Positions 18,276-27,866 of a stretch of 64,000 nt of DNA are shown here, in pieces. The notes under the pieces were generated by a model that saw only the letters and a list, made by a program, of their open reading frames with translations, was not told the DNA's origin and made no database searches. The DNA is from Ilyomonas sp965199845 (lineage in GTDB: Bacteria; Bacteroidota; Bacteroidia; Chitinophagales; Chitinophagaceae), in NCBI GenBank assembly GCA_965199845.1, contig CBDATZ010000005.1:310001-374000 (forward strand), given 5' to 3'. Within the stretch, counting starts at the first letter, position 1; every line of letters starts with the position of its first letter. Made by a program: the position numbers and the translations under genes.

Positions 18276-18878
18276 TTACTCTTCAACAGTTGCCTGCACC
18301 GGAATAATATATGCAATCAATTCATCCAAACCAATATTGGCGCGTAGGCAGGCGTCATTAATGTCATCCCTGGAAACATTGGCAGCAAACGATTTTTCTT
18401 TCAGCCGTTTTTTTACGCCTTTTACATCCATGCTTTTATAACCATTTGGCCGCATGAGAGAGTAAGCGTGAATTAAACCGCTTAATTCATCAAATGCATA
18501 TAACATTTTATCCATTTTGGTCTCCGGCTCTACGCCAAAATGCGCCGGACCATGAGAAGCAATAGCATGTAGAATGTCGGGATCAACATTTCTCTTTTCC
18601 AGTTCTTCAATTATCTTTTTGCAATGCTGGTCTGGCCATTGGTCCCAATCGGCATCGTGCAGCAAACCTGCCATTTCCCAACGCCATTGATCGTTTTCAT
18701 CCAAACCTTCTTTGTCTTTTGCCCAACTGCCCATTAAGGTTCCGACTTGTTTCATGTGTAGCCGCAGTCGTGCATTCAAAACCCATTCATCCAATAATTG
18801 GTTGGCTTCTTCTTTGGTTAATGTATTGCCTTTATTGGCTTCGTTACCAAACTTGTTTCGATTGAGTTGTAAAGACAT
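18276..18878 (-). CDS. HD-domain phosphohydrolase
   Basis: 200 residues with an HD-like metal site: LHMKQVGTLMGSWA, the His-Asp pair in MAGLLHDADWDQW, a downstream His in AIASHGPAHFG and an Asp in LYAFDELSGLIHAY. It is a small stand-alone member of the HD superfamily, likely a metal-dependent phosphohydrolase or nucleotidase. The substrate is not known. It probably heads a two-gene transcript with the TMEM175-like gene. Confidence 0.8.
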   Translation of the reverse strand: MSLQLNRNKFGNEANKGNTLTKEEANQLLDEWVLNARLRLHMKQVGTLMGSWAKDKEGLDENDQWRWEMAGLLHDADWDQWPDQHCKKIIEELEKRNVDPDILHAIASHGPAHFGVEPETKMDKMLYAFDELSGLIHAYSLMRPNGYKSMDVKGVKKRLKEKSFAANVSRDDINDACLRANIGLDELIAYIIPVQATVEE

Positions 18879-18998
18879 ATAGAAATGATTTTAAAAACAG
18901 CTTGAAAAGTAAGTATTTCTGTTTTTGTAACGATAAAAAATATCATATTGATAGTGGTTGTGCTTACCGAAAAATCTTACGTCTTATATTCGTTACTT

Positions 18999-19652
18999 AT
19001 GATAAAAACAGAAGCCATTTCCTTAGCAAAAAAGATTTGGGATTATCACCATGTAAATCAAAGCTTGGTAAAGTCTGATTGTATTTTGGCGTTAGGAAGT
19101 CATGATACCAGGGTCGCCGAAAGAGCCGCTGAACTTTATCTTGAAGGTTGGGCGCCGTTGCTTATTTTTTCCGGTGGTTTAGGCCGATTGACTGATAGCC
19201 TGTGGACAGAAAGTGAAGCTGATTTGTTTGCGAAAATTGCAATACAAAAAGGTGTTCCTGAAAAAAATATTTTGATAGAAAACCGCTCAACAAATACAGG
19301 CGAAAATATTCAATTTACGAAGCAGTTACTTTCAGAAAAAGGCTTAGATCTTCAGACATTTATTTTGGTTCAAAAACCATATATGGAACGGCGAAGCTTT
19401 GCCACATTTGCAAAAAATTGGCCGGAAAAAAGCTTTGTTGTTACCTCGCCGCAAATCGCTTTTGAAGATTATCCGACAGAGGAAATATCACTTCAAAAAG
19501 TAATTCATATTATGGTAGGAGATTTACAACGTATAAAGATTTATCCCGAAAAAGGATTTCAGATTTACCAGGAAATTCCGGCTGATGTTTGGGACGCTTA
19601 TGAAAAATTAGTAGCAATGGGTTTTGATGAACAACTGATACAAGAGAAATAG
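18999..19652 (+). CDS. YdcF-family protein (DUF218)
   Basis: About 217 residues. The start at 18999 is chosen because the family begins close to CILALGSHDTRVAERAAELY. Other family marks are LLIFSGGLGR, the conserved ENRSTNTGENIQFTKQLL and LVQKPYMERRSFATF. The family is cytosolic in members lacking membrane segments, as here, and its ligand is unknown. An upstream ATG at 18948 adds 17 residues that look unrelated. Confidence 0.85.
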   Translation: MIKTEAISLAKKIWDYHHVNQSLVKSDCILALGSHDTRVAERAAELYLEGWAPLLIFSGGLGRLTDSLWTESEADLFAKIAIQKGVPEKNILIENRSTNTGENIQFTKQLLSEKGLDLQTFILVQKPYMERRSFATFAKNWPEKSFVVTSPQIAFEDYPTEEISLQKVIHIMVGDLQRIKIYPEKGFQIYQEIPADVWDAYEKLVAMGFDEQLIQEK

Positions 19653-19669
19653 TTGCTTTGTTTTTCAGC

Positions 19670-21010
19670 TTAAAAGGCAGTTACTTCTTTGAGATCCAAT
19701 CGTTTTACTTTATGCGGATATTTGCTAACAAACGTACTTATCATACTGCGGATAACTTCATTTTCGGGATAAGGCGTAAGTTTTTCTTTCAATTCATCAA
19801 GCGACGTAATCGGTTCATTATCGAGCAAACCCATTCCGTAAAATTTACCATTTTCAACTAAAATACAACTCGTGGCATTTGCCGTTTCTTCGGTAATTAA
19901 ATACGTTTCTTTTTGTTCCTGAATCCATTGAACCGCCAAAGACACTTTCTGATTATATTGCTCAATATCATCATCAATATCAGTCAGCGTTGTATCTAAG
20001 TAACACAAGCCGGCATGTAAACCAAATTCTTTTACCAGTTTCCAGAGTATACGGTAACCTTCGGTTTTGGTACTGAACGAAAAAAGCGGGTGCAAATATT
20101 TCCGTTTTTTTTCCATCACCAAACGCTGGTAGCCGCGATTGTCTTCGTACATATAAATTCCATATTGCCATTCCAGCTTTTTCTGGCTGTAATTGTATTG
20201 TGGCCAAAGACGCTTTATTTCAATGCTTTCCATCAGGTAAGCCATGAATTCGGTAGGCGTTTCTTTACAGGAAACAGAATGAATATGTTTAAGAAAACCT
20301 TGCCGTTTGCTGCCCGGATCAAAGCCGGTAAAATGGCTAATCACGCGCTGCTTAATGCTTTTGGCTTTGCCAACATAAATCACTTTTCCTTTTTCGTCGT
20401 GAAAATAATAGATGCCCGGAACGTAAGGCAGGTTTTGAATGTGTTCTTTTGGTAAATTGGGCGGTAAAATCTGCTCGCGATTTTCCTTTTTCAGATATTC
20501 TTTTATCAGCTTTGTTCCGCTGCTGCGGATTATCATATCAAACAAAATAGCGGTTGCTTCTGCATCGCCGGTGGCGCGGTGGCGTTCACCATTCATTATA
20601 TTCAGTTCGCGGCAAAGCGAATCCAAACCATATTTACGAAATCCCGGAAATGCGGTGCGGCTTAAGCGAACCGTACAAAGTTTTCTTGTATTGAATTCAA
20701 AACCAGCTTCTTTTAGATGATACTTAATAAAAGAGTAATCGAAATTAACGTTGTGAGCAATAAAAATCCGGTCGCGAAGAAGATTATAAACCGTTTCTGC
20801 AATATGAGAAAATGGCTCTGCTTCCGATACCATTGCATCTGTAATTCCGGTTAAGGCAGCTACAAAACGGGGAATTTTATAACCCGGGTTTACAAGCGAT
20901 GAATATCGACCTTCTATTTCTTTTCCATTGTGCAGAACAATGGCTATTTCCGTAATTCCGTTGCTATGCGCGTGGCTTCCCGTCGTTTCAATATCTACAA
21001 TGGCATACAT
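19670..21010 (-). CDS. DnaQ-like 3'-5' exonuclease fused to a GIY-YIG nuclease
   Basis: 446 residues with two nuclease domains. Residues 1-165 form a DEDD exonuclease (AIVDIETTGSHAHSNGITE, FIAHNVNFDYSFIKYHL, RHRATGDAEATAILF). Residues about 195-280 form a UvrC-like GIY-YIG domain (YVPGIYYFHDEKGKVIYVGK and AKSIKQRVISHF). The last third is of unknown fold. The pairing resembles the Cho-like exonuclease/GIY-YIG proteins of other bacteria, which act in DNA repair. It is a single gene. Confidence 0.9.
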   Translation of the reverse strand: MYAIVDIETTGSHAHSNGITEIAIVLHNGKEIEGRYSSLVNPGYKIPRFVAALTGITDAMVSEAEPFSHIAETVYNLLRDRIFIAHNVNFDYSFIKYHLKEAGFEFNTRKLCTVRLSRTAFPGFRKYGLDSLCRELNIMNGERHRATGDAEATAILFDMIIRSSGTKLIKEYLKKENREQILPPNLPKEHIQNLPYVPGIYYFHDEKGKVIYVGKAKSIKQRVISHFTGFDPGSKRQGFLKHIHSVSCKETPTEFMAYLMESIEIKRLWPQYNYSQKKLEWQYGIYMYEDNRGYQRLVMEKKRKYLHPLFSFSTKTEGYRILWKLVKEFGLHAGLCYLDTTLTDIDDDIEQYNQKVSLAVQWIQEQKETYLITEETANATSCILVENGKFYGMGLLDNEPITSLDELKEKLTPYPENEVIRSMISTFVSKYPHKVKRLDLKEVTAF

Positions 21011-21151
21011 ACTGCTGTCCTTTCTGGAAATTCTTTTTGTTGCTTTACAAATTTATTGCAAAACCCAGAAGTAATATTACTAAAATAGATTCTATTAGCT
21101 TAAAATATTTCTCAAAGCATTACCTGTCGGTAAAAATCTTACAAGCTCAAC

Positions 21152-21185
21152 TTTGGTAAATGAACAAACCCTTTGGTTACATTTG
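21152..21185 (+). promoter_or_regulatory. Bacteroidota-type promoter of valS
   Basis: TACATTTG (21178-21185) matches TAnnTTTG, and TTTG (21152-21155) lies 22 bases upstream. The valS start codon is 20 bases downstream of the -7 box. Confidence 0.6.
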
Positions 21186-21205
21186 CAAACCTTTCTTATT
21201 AACAA

Positions 21206-23865
21206 ATGAATATGGAACTGAGTAAAAATTATATGCCTTCGGCAACGGAAGACAAGTGGTATAAACACTGGCTGAACAAAGGCTATTTTAATAGTAAACC
21301 TGACGGCAGAAAATCGTTTACAGTTGTTATTCCGCCACCGAATGTTACAGGTGTGCTTCACATGGGACATACGCTAAATGAAACCGTTCAGGATATTCTC
21401 GTTCGCAAAGCGCGCATGAGCGGTTTCAATGCCTGTTGGGTTCCCGGCAGCGACCATGCTTCCATTGCTACCGAAGCCAAAGTGGTGCAAATGCTGAAAG
21501 AAAAAGGCATAGATAAAAATAATCTGAGCCGTGAAGAATTTTTAAAATATGCTTTTGAATGGAAAGAAAAATACGGCAGCATTATTTATAGCCAGATTGC
21601 AAAATTAGGATGCAGTGTTGACTGGAACCGGGCTTCATTTACCATGGACGATCATTACTACAAAGCCGTTATGAAAGTTTTTGTTGACTTGTACAACAAA
21701 GGGTTGATTTATCGCGGCGCACGCATGATTCATTGGGATGTGGCTGCGCAAACCGCTTTGAGCGATGAAGAAGTGGATTATAAAGATGTAGAAGGAACGC
21801 TGTATTATGTAAAATATACAGTTGCTGAAGAGGAGTCTTTGGCAACCATCGACCAATGATGATTATATTATTGTAGCTACACAACGACCGGAAACCATTA
21901 TGGGCGATGTGGCCGTTTGCGTAAATCCAAACGATGAACGTTACCAAAAGTTTCGGGGAAAGAAAGTTATTGTGCCACTCATTAATAAAGCCGTTCCGGT
22001 AATATTTGATGATTATGTTGATCCAACTTTCGGAACCGGCGCGTTAAAAATTACACCGGCGCATGATATTAACGACTATAATATTGGTCAGAAATTCAAT
22101 TTGCCTGTTATTGATACTTTAACCGAAAATGGCAAAATCAGTGAAGCTGCGCAGGTATTTATTGGCGCCGACCGTTTTGAAGCCCGTAAACTCGCCGTTG
22201 AAAAATTGAAAGAAGATGGCTTATTAGTAAAAGAAGAAGCGTACACAACCCGGCTTGGTTATTCGCAACGCACCAATGTTGTTGTAGAACCAAAAATATC
22301 TACACAATGGTTTGTAAATATGAAAGGTTTGGCGCAGCCGGCTTTGGATGCGGTGATAAACGGCGATATAAAAATTCATCCCGGCGATAAATTTTTGGCT
22401 ACTTATAAATATTGGCTGGAAAATGTAAAAGACTGGTGCATCAGCCGCCAGCTTTGGTGGGGACAACAAATTCCGGCTTGGTACGATGGAAAGGGAAATC
22501 TCATTGTTGCTGAAAATGAAGAAGAAGCCAAAGAAAAATACGAACGGCATTTTTCTGAACAAAACGTTGACCTGACAAGGGATAATGACGTTCTTGATAC
22601 CTGGTTTTCTTCCTGGCTTTGGCCGATTGAAGTGTTTAACGGAATTACGGAGCCGAACAATCCTGACATCAATTATTATTATCCGACTTCTGTTTTGGTA
22701 ACAGGCCAGGATATTATCTTCTTTTGGGTTGCCAGAATGATTATGGCGGGAATGGAATTTAAAGGAAAAAAGCCTTTCAGCGATGTTTATTTTACGGGAA
22801 TGGTGCGCGATAAGCAAGGCAGAAAAATGAGCAAGCAACTTGGCAATTCGCCCGACTTATGCTAGATTTGATTGATAAATACGGAGCCGATGCGGTTCGT
22901 TTTGGAATTATGATTTCTTCGCCCGCCGGAAATGATTTGTTGTTTGATGAATCGTCTTTGGAACAAGGCCGCAACTTCAATAATAAACTTTGGAATGCGT
23001 TGAAGCTTGGTGAAAATGTGGGAAGGCAAATTAGAAAGCAGGGAAGAAGGAAAGCCGGAAAATAATTTTGCAATTAACTGGTTTGAAAACAGGTTGCGGA
23101 AGGTTAGGGGAGAGGTTGATTATCTGATGTCACAATTCAAGCTGAGTGAGGCTTTGAAGACAATTTATTCTTTGATATGGGACGATTTCTGCAGCTGGTA
23201 TTTAGAATGGGTAAAGCCGGGTTTTGAAGAAAATATTGATTGAAGTTGTTTACAAAAAAACGGTTTCTTTTTTTGAATCCATTTTGCAACTGCTTCATCC
23301 GTTTATGCCGTTTATTACGGAAGAAATTTTATCATTTACTCGAAGAAAAACAAGATGATTTATGCGTAAAACAATTTTGGGGTTTAACAGAAGCTGATGA
23401 TGCTGTTTTGCAAGCAGGACATTTACTACAACAATTAATAACCGGCATAAGAGATGCCAAGCAAAAAAATGGTTTGAAGCCACGGGAAAGCCGGTTACTG
23501 TTTTTGTTCTTACAAAAGATAAAAATGCGTATCAAAGTTTTGAAACGATTTTAATAAAACAGGTTTCAGCCGAAAAAATTTCTTATGTAAAGATGCGGTT
23601 ACAAATTCAATTCGTTATTTCGGCAGAAAGCGATAAGACTTTATATACAATCGAAAATTTCCATTGACACGGAAGGTTTGAAAACTGAGATTGAAAAAGA
23701 TTTAGAATACCAGAAAAATTTCCTGAACAGTGTCAGCAAAAAACTTATCTAACGATCGGTTTGTACAAAACGCAAAACCAGAAGTGGTAGCGCTGGAACG
23801 TAAGAAAGCAATCTGACGCCGAAGCACGAATTAAATCATTAGAAGAAAGCTTAGCCAATTTGTAA
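21206..23865 (+). CDS. valS: Valyl-tRNA synthetase, frameshifted in this sequence
   Basis: One gene of about 886 residues. The start gives the class I synthetase N-terminus (TVVIPPPNVTGVLHMGHTLN, the HIGH region). The editing domain (TQRPETIMGDVAVCVNP), DWCISRQLWWGQQIPAW, the KMSKS loop (GRKMSKQLGNSPD), the anticodon-binding part (LLHPFMPFITEEI) and the C-terminal coiled coil (ending RIKSLEESLANL) follow. This is the only valine synthetase in view and is essential. At least eight frame changes break it (near 21845, 22860, 23040, 23240, 23330, 23490, 23600-23660, 23750-23810), while every domain is conserved. Real loss is unlikely; uncorrected base errors are the better explanation. Confidence 0.93.
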
Positions 23866-23866
23866 T

Positions 23867-24466
23867 ATGAAGCAACTTATCTTTCAATATATAATCATCC
23901 TGCTTTTTGCAGGATGTTTTCTTTTCCCAAAACACCTTCAGGCGCAAAACCTGGGATATTGATATTGTAAAATCGGTAAATCCAACACATCCCAATTCTT
24001 TTATCTGGAAAGGTTTGCAAGCACAACGGTTTATCCAATCAGCATTGCCATTCCGGTTGCCACTTTCATAACAGGAACCGCAAAAAAAAATAAGAAATTA
24101 CAGGTAAAAGCGTACGAAGAATTGGGTTCAATTGCTATCAGTGCCATTATTGCTGAAAGTTTAAAAAAGTCAATTGACAGGCAACGTCTATATCAAAAAT
24201 ATCCCGGTATTTATCCGTACAAAATTGAAGATGGAGAATCGTTTCCATCCGGTCATACAACCATTGCTTTTGCAACGGCAACAACACTTTCTCTGCAATA
24301 TAAAAAATGGTATGTTGTGGTTCCGGCTTATGCGTGGGCGGCCGGTTGTGGTTTTTCCCGCTTGTATCTTGGCGAGCATTATACAACCGATGTAATCGGC
24401 GGAGCTGTTATTGGAACCGGAAGCGCATTTCTCAGCCATTGGCTAACCAAAAAAATTTTCAAGTAA
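23867..24466 (+). CDS. PAP2-family phosphatase, frameshifted in this sequence
   Basis: Starts one base after the valS stop. The first frame gives a signal peptide (LIFQYIIILLFAGCFLF, then HLQAQ), then shifts near 23950 to TWDIDIVKSVNPTHPNSFIW, and again near 24025 into the frame carrying the domain. Type 2 phosphatidic acid phosphatase marks are LKKSIDRQRL, FPSGHTTIAFATA and SRLYLGEHYTTDVIGG. The usual Pro of the first motif is Leu here. The family dephosphorylates phospholipids or undecaprenyl pyrophosphate at the periplasmic face. The GNAT gene start overlaps its stop. Confidence 0.85.
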
Positions 24467-24964
24467 TGTTTGGATTTAAAAAAGCAGCTGCCCGCGAAAT
24501 TCCTTTCATTCAGGATATTATGAGAAAAACCTGGCCGGAAGCCTACGGGAACATTTTAAGTGAAGAACAATTGTTTTACATGATGGATTTGATGTATAGC
24601 GAAGAAGCGCTTTCAAATCAATTTGAAGAAGGTCATTTGTTTTATTTTGTTTACCAGGATGATGAAATGGCTGGCTTTGCTTCGCTGCAAATGTTAGATG
24701 ATGATACAGCTAAACTTTATAAAATTTATATTCTTCCTCATTATCAGGGCAGCGGCATCGGCAAAGCGTTGCTGACATTTATGGTGAACAAAGCGAAATC
24801 ACTCCACGCGGCTCGTTTATTATTAAATGTAAACCGGAAAAACCCAGCCCAGATTTTTTTATAAAAAAATGGGATTTGTAATTATTGATGAGAAAGATAT
24901 TGATATTGGTAATGGCTTTTTTATGAATGATTTTATTATGTCGCTTGATTTGCAAACTTTCTAA
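24466..24964 (+). CDS. GNAT-family N-acetyltransferase, frameshifted in this sequence
   Basis: The start ATG shares one base with the PAP2 stop (TAATG). About 165 residues with GNAT marks: FKKAAAREIPFIQDIM, AKLYKIYILPHYQGSGIGK (acetyl-CoA loop) and LLLNVNRKNPAQIF. The frame ends early at a run of seven T (near 24858). Reading it as six T gives the family's usual FYKKMGF and continues to the stop at 24962. The target substrate cannot be told from sequence. Confidence 0.85.
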
Positions 24965-25023
24965 AACTGCCATATTATTATTAGCACCTTTTTTGTTTAT
25001 CATTTGTCTAAATTAAACAACAT

Positions 25024-26391
25024 ATGAAGGTTGTGATTATAGGCGGCGGTTTTGCAGGTTTAAAACTCGCTGATAAATTAGTAGATAAAAAAGGAATCGG
25101 CGTAACATTAATAGATAAATATAATTACCATCAATTTCAACCCTTGTTTTACCAGGTTGCAACAGGTTCGTTAGACGCAAGTAATATATCGTTTCCGGTA
25201 AGAAAAGTTTTTCAGAAATGCAAAAGCTTTACATTCCGTTTGGCAACCGTTACGGAAATTAAAACTAATGAGAATATTGTTGTTACTGATACCGGCGAAG
25301 TGCCTTATGATATCCTTGTACTTGCGACTGGTTGTGACACAAATTTCTTTGGTAACCAGCAAATGCAAAGTTTGGCTTATCCGATGAAATCTACCGTTGA
25401 AGCCTTGCGTTTGCGCAATCATCTGGTGCAGATGTTTGAAGATGCTGAGCTGGTAAAAGATAGCCCGGAAAAACTTGCACAACAAATGTGTATTGTTGTA
25501 GTTGGTGGCGGACCAACCGGCGTTGAACTTAGCGGCGCCATATCTGAAATGCGTAACCGGATTTTACCGAAAGATCATCCGCATTTAGATTTTTCGAAGA
25601 TGAAAATCTTTCTTATTGAAGGCAGCCCGAAAACGTTGGGTGTGATGAGTGAGCAAAGCAGTGCGCAAAGTCGTCAGTATCTGGAAGAATTGGGAGTTGT
25701 TGTAAAAACAGGTTTGGTGGTAAAAGATTTTGATGGCGATAAAGTAACGCTGTCAGATGGCGAAATTATCAATACAAAAACAGTCGTTTGGGCAGCCGGC
25801 GTAAAGGGAAATTTACCAAAAGGATTTGATGCAACATTGGTTGTAAAAGGAAACCGGATAAAAGTTGACAGGTATAGTAAAATAATTGGTTTCACAAATG
25901 TGTATGCCATTGGTGATATTGCCAGTATGGAAACGCCAAAATATCCGACGGGTCATCCGCAATTGGCAAACGTAGCAATCTCGCAGGGGAAATTATTAGC
26001 GGCTAATTTAATCAAACTCAATACGAACAGCCGGGAACCTTTAGAGCAGTATGAATATCATGATAAAGGAAATATGGCAACGGTGGGAAGAAATCGCGCA
26101 GTTGTTGACATTCCAAAACCAAAATTGCATTTTGGTGGTTTCATTGCCTGGTTTATGTGGATGAGCGTTCACTTATTTTTGATCTTGGGCGTAAAAAATA
26201 AATTACAGATTTTCATTAACTGGATTTATAAGTATTTCACGTTCGATCAAAATTTACGATTGATTTTTAACGGAATGGGATTTAGTGATAAACGTTTGCA
26301 ACCTACAACAACGGCACAATCAAATCCGGCTCCGCCGCAGGTTGCAGCAAATCAACCAGTGCAAGTTCCGCAAACAAAAGTTCCAGTATAA
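25024..26391 (+). CDS. ndh: Type II NADH dehydrogenase
   Basis: 455 residues. It has two dinucleotide-binding motifs: VVIIGGGFAGLKLADKL for FAD (near residue 3) and IVVVGGGPTGVELSGAI for NADH (near 158). The FAD site continues in VYAIGDIASMETP (near 296). The C-terminus (GFIAWFMWMSVHLFLILGVK, then the Pro/Gln-rich tail) is the membrane-attaching part of NDH-2. The enzyme moves electrons from NADH to quinone without pumping protons. It is single and is followed by a strong terminator. Confidence 0.9.
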   Translation: MKVVIIGGGFAGLKLADKLVDKKGIGVTLIDKYNYHQFQPLFYQVATGSLDASNISFPVRKVFQKCKSFTFRLATVTEIKTNENIVVTDTGEVPYDILVLATGCDTNFFGNQQMQSLAYPMKSTVEALRLRNHLVQMFEDAELVKDSPEKLAQQMCIVVVGGGPTGVELSGAISEMRNRILPKDHPHLDFSKMKIFLIEGSPKTLGVMSEQSSAQSRQYLEELGVVVKTGLVVKDFDGDKVTLSDGEIINTKTVVWAAGVKGNLPKGFDATLVVKGNRIKVDRYSKIIGFTNVYAIGDIASMETPKYPTGHPQLANVAISQGKLLAANLIKLNTNSREPLEQYEYHDKGNMATVGRNRAVVDIPKPKLHFGGFIAWFMWMSVHLFLILGVKNKLQIFINWIYKYFTFDQNLRLIFNGMGFSDKRLQPTTTAQSNPAPPQVAANQPVQVPQTKVPV

Positions 26392-26496
26392 ATCAATCGA
26401 AATAAATTGTATTACAGTTTTTCCGATAATTTATATTATGTTAAGTTGATGGAATTGGTTTCTTATCTTCTCTTGTTCACTTGAATGATCTCAAAT

Positions 26497-26529
26497 AAAA
26501 AAGCAGTTGCTACAAACAACTGCTTTTTT
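26497..26529. terminator. Bidirectional Rho-independent terminator
   Basis: A 13-bp perfect inverted repeat (AAAAAAGCAGTTG and its complement) with a 7-base loop between the convergent ndh (+) and TPR-like (-) genes. It has an A-run on one side and a T-run on the other, so it works both ways. Confidence 0.8.
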
Positions 26530-26553
26530 ATTGATATGAATTTGATATATCAT

Positions 26554-27849
26554 TTACATGCCTTTATACTTATCATGTTCATTTGAGTATTGATTGTATT
26601 TAGCATCATACTTATCGTAATCTTTTGGAGCTACGCCTTTTGATCTTTCTCTTTTCCACATATACAAATTAGCCAGAAAATCTACTGAGCGGTTTAATGA
26701 ATTCGATTCAGATTTATCTCTGTCAGTTTTCGCTTTTATAATATCATATCCTTTTTCTAGCCAGGCAATAGCCGTATCAGCATAAACAATTTGTTTCTTC
26801 TGAATATCAGCACGCTGTGCTTTTAAAGATGCGCTTTCGCCTCGTAAAGCATAAAACCTGTCGTCTAAAACATTAAAAACATTATAGTTTAAAACGCCTG
26901 CATTATACGCATATATACCTTTTGGATTTACTGCGTATAATTTTTTATAAATGTCTGCTGATAACATCTTCAAATCAATCTGCTGAGTGCTGTCTAACGT
27001 TTTTGTTTTTTCAGGATCATTGAAGGCTTCCGCATAAGCAACAAGCTGATCTTCTGTTAAGTTGCCGTTCGCTTCCGCTTTATACTTAGCAATAATCTGA
27101 TCTAAGGATGAACCGCTGGTCATAGCATTCATTTCCATCTGCGACCACAAAGTAGCCTGATCAGGATACAACTCTTTTGCAATAGCCATGTATTTTGTAA
27201 ACTTATCAGTTGCTTTCATTTTAGAATAATCGTCCAGCATGTATTGATACATTGGCTGCAGATCTTTTCCTCCTGTTTTCAGATTTGCCAGTTTTTCATA
27301 ATATACAATGGCATCTTCCGGCTTGTTTGCATTCTGGGCCGAATAACCTGCATATAAAACTGTGAATGTATCTACGAGCGTTTTATTTGTATTGAAGCCG
27401 TGCTTATTAATGAATTCGCTTAATTCTGTTGCACGTTTAAAATTATCATAAGCCAGCGGCCAATTGCTTTGCGCAAAATAATTTTTCCCCCTGTTAAAAG
27501 AAGCAGAATATAAATAGGCAATGCTGTTTAGACTGCCGCTTTCTTTTAATGCTTTTAAAGACGTATCTTTTTGCTCGTAAGTCATTAAAGAAGAAATCGC
27601 TTTTTGACCGGCATCCGGATATTTAGCCGCTAAATTACTATCGTTAAATAATTCGCTGTTGATAGCCGCATCCCACATATAAGTTTCCGGCTTATCTTTT
27701 CCTTTGTCGGAAGTTGAAATCTTATCAAGCTCTTTCTTTGCATCTTCGTACTTTTTTGTTGTGTACATTGTTTGCACTTTCGAATAATCCTGCGCCATTG
27801 CGAGGTATCCGGCTGATGCTAATAAAAGAGACAACATTAGTTTTTTCAT
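26554..27849 (-). CDS. Secreted tetratricopeptide-like repeat protein
   Basis: 431 residues: a signal peptide (LMLSLLLASAGYLAMAQ), then helical repeat-like segments (YEDAKKELDKISTSDKGKDK, WPLAYDNFKRATELSEFINK, KPEDAIVYYEKLANLKTGGK, DTAIAWLEKGYDIIKAKTD). Pairs of helices with conserved Ala, Tyr and Leu point to a TPR scaffold, probably periplasmic. Function is not known. It follows gyrA by 17 bases on the same strand, so it may share that transcript. Confidence 0.75.
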   Translation of the reverse strand: MKKLMLSLLLASAGYLAMAQDYSKVQTMYTTKKYEDAKKELDKISTSDKGKDKPETYMWDAAINSELFNDSNLAAKYPDAGQKAISSLMTYEQKDTSLKALKESGSLNSIAYLYSASFNRGKNYFAQSNWPLAYDNFKRATELSEFINKHGFNTNKTLVDTFTVLYAGYSAQNANKPEDAIVYYEKLANLKTGGKDLQPMYQYMLDDYSKMKATDKFTKYMAIAKELYPDQATLWSQMEMNAMTSGSSLDQIIAKYKAEANGNLTEDQLVAYAEAFNDPEKTKTLDSTQQIDLKMLSADIYKKLYAVNPKGIYAYNAGVLNYNVFNVLDDRFYALRGESASLKAQRADIQKKQIVYADTAIAWLEKGYDIIKAKTDRDKSESNSLNRSVDFLANLYMWKRERSKGVAPKDYDKYDAKYNQYSNEHDKYKGM

Positions 27850-27866
27850 ATTGCTTTAGTTTGTTG

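Noticed and set aside
21206..23865. valS as a true pseudogene
   Set aside because: The enzyme is essential, all domains are conserved, and the neighbouring genes show the same kind of indels, so sequencing error is more likely.
24307..24600. Separate gene of 185 codons that starts inside the PAP2 gene
   Set aside because: Its first 50 codons are a shifted reading of PAP2; the GNAT protein begins at 24466 with a TAATG overlap.
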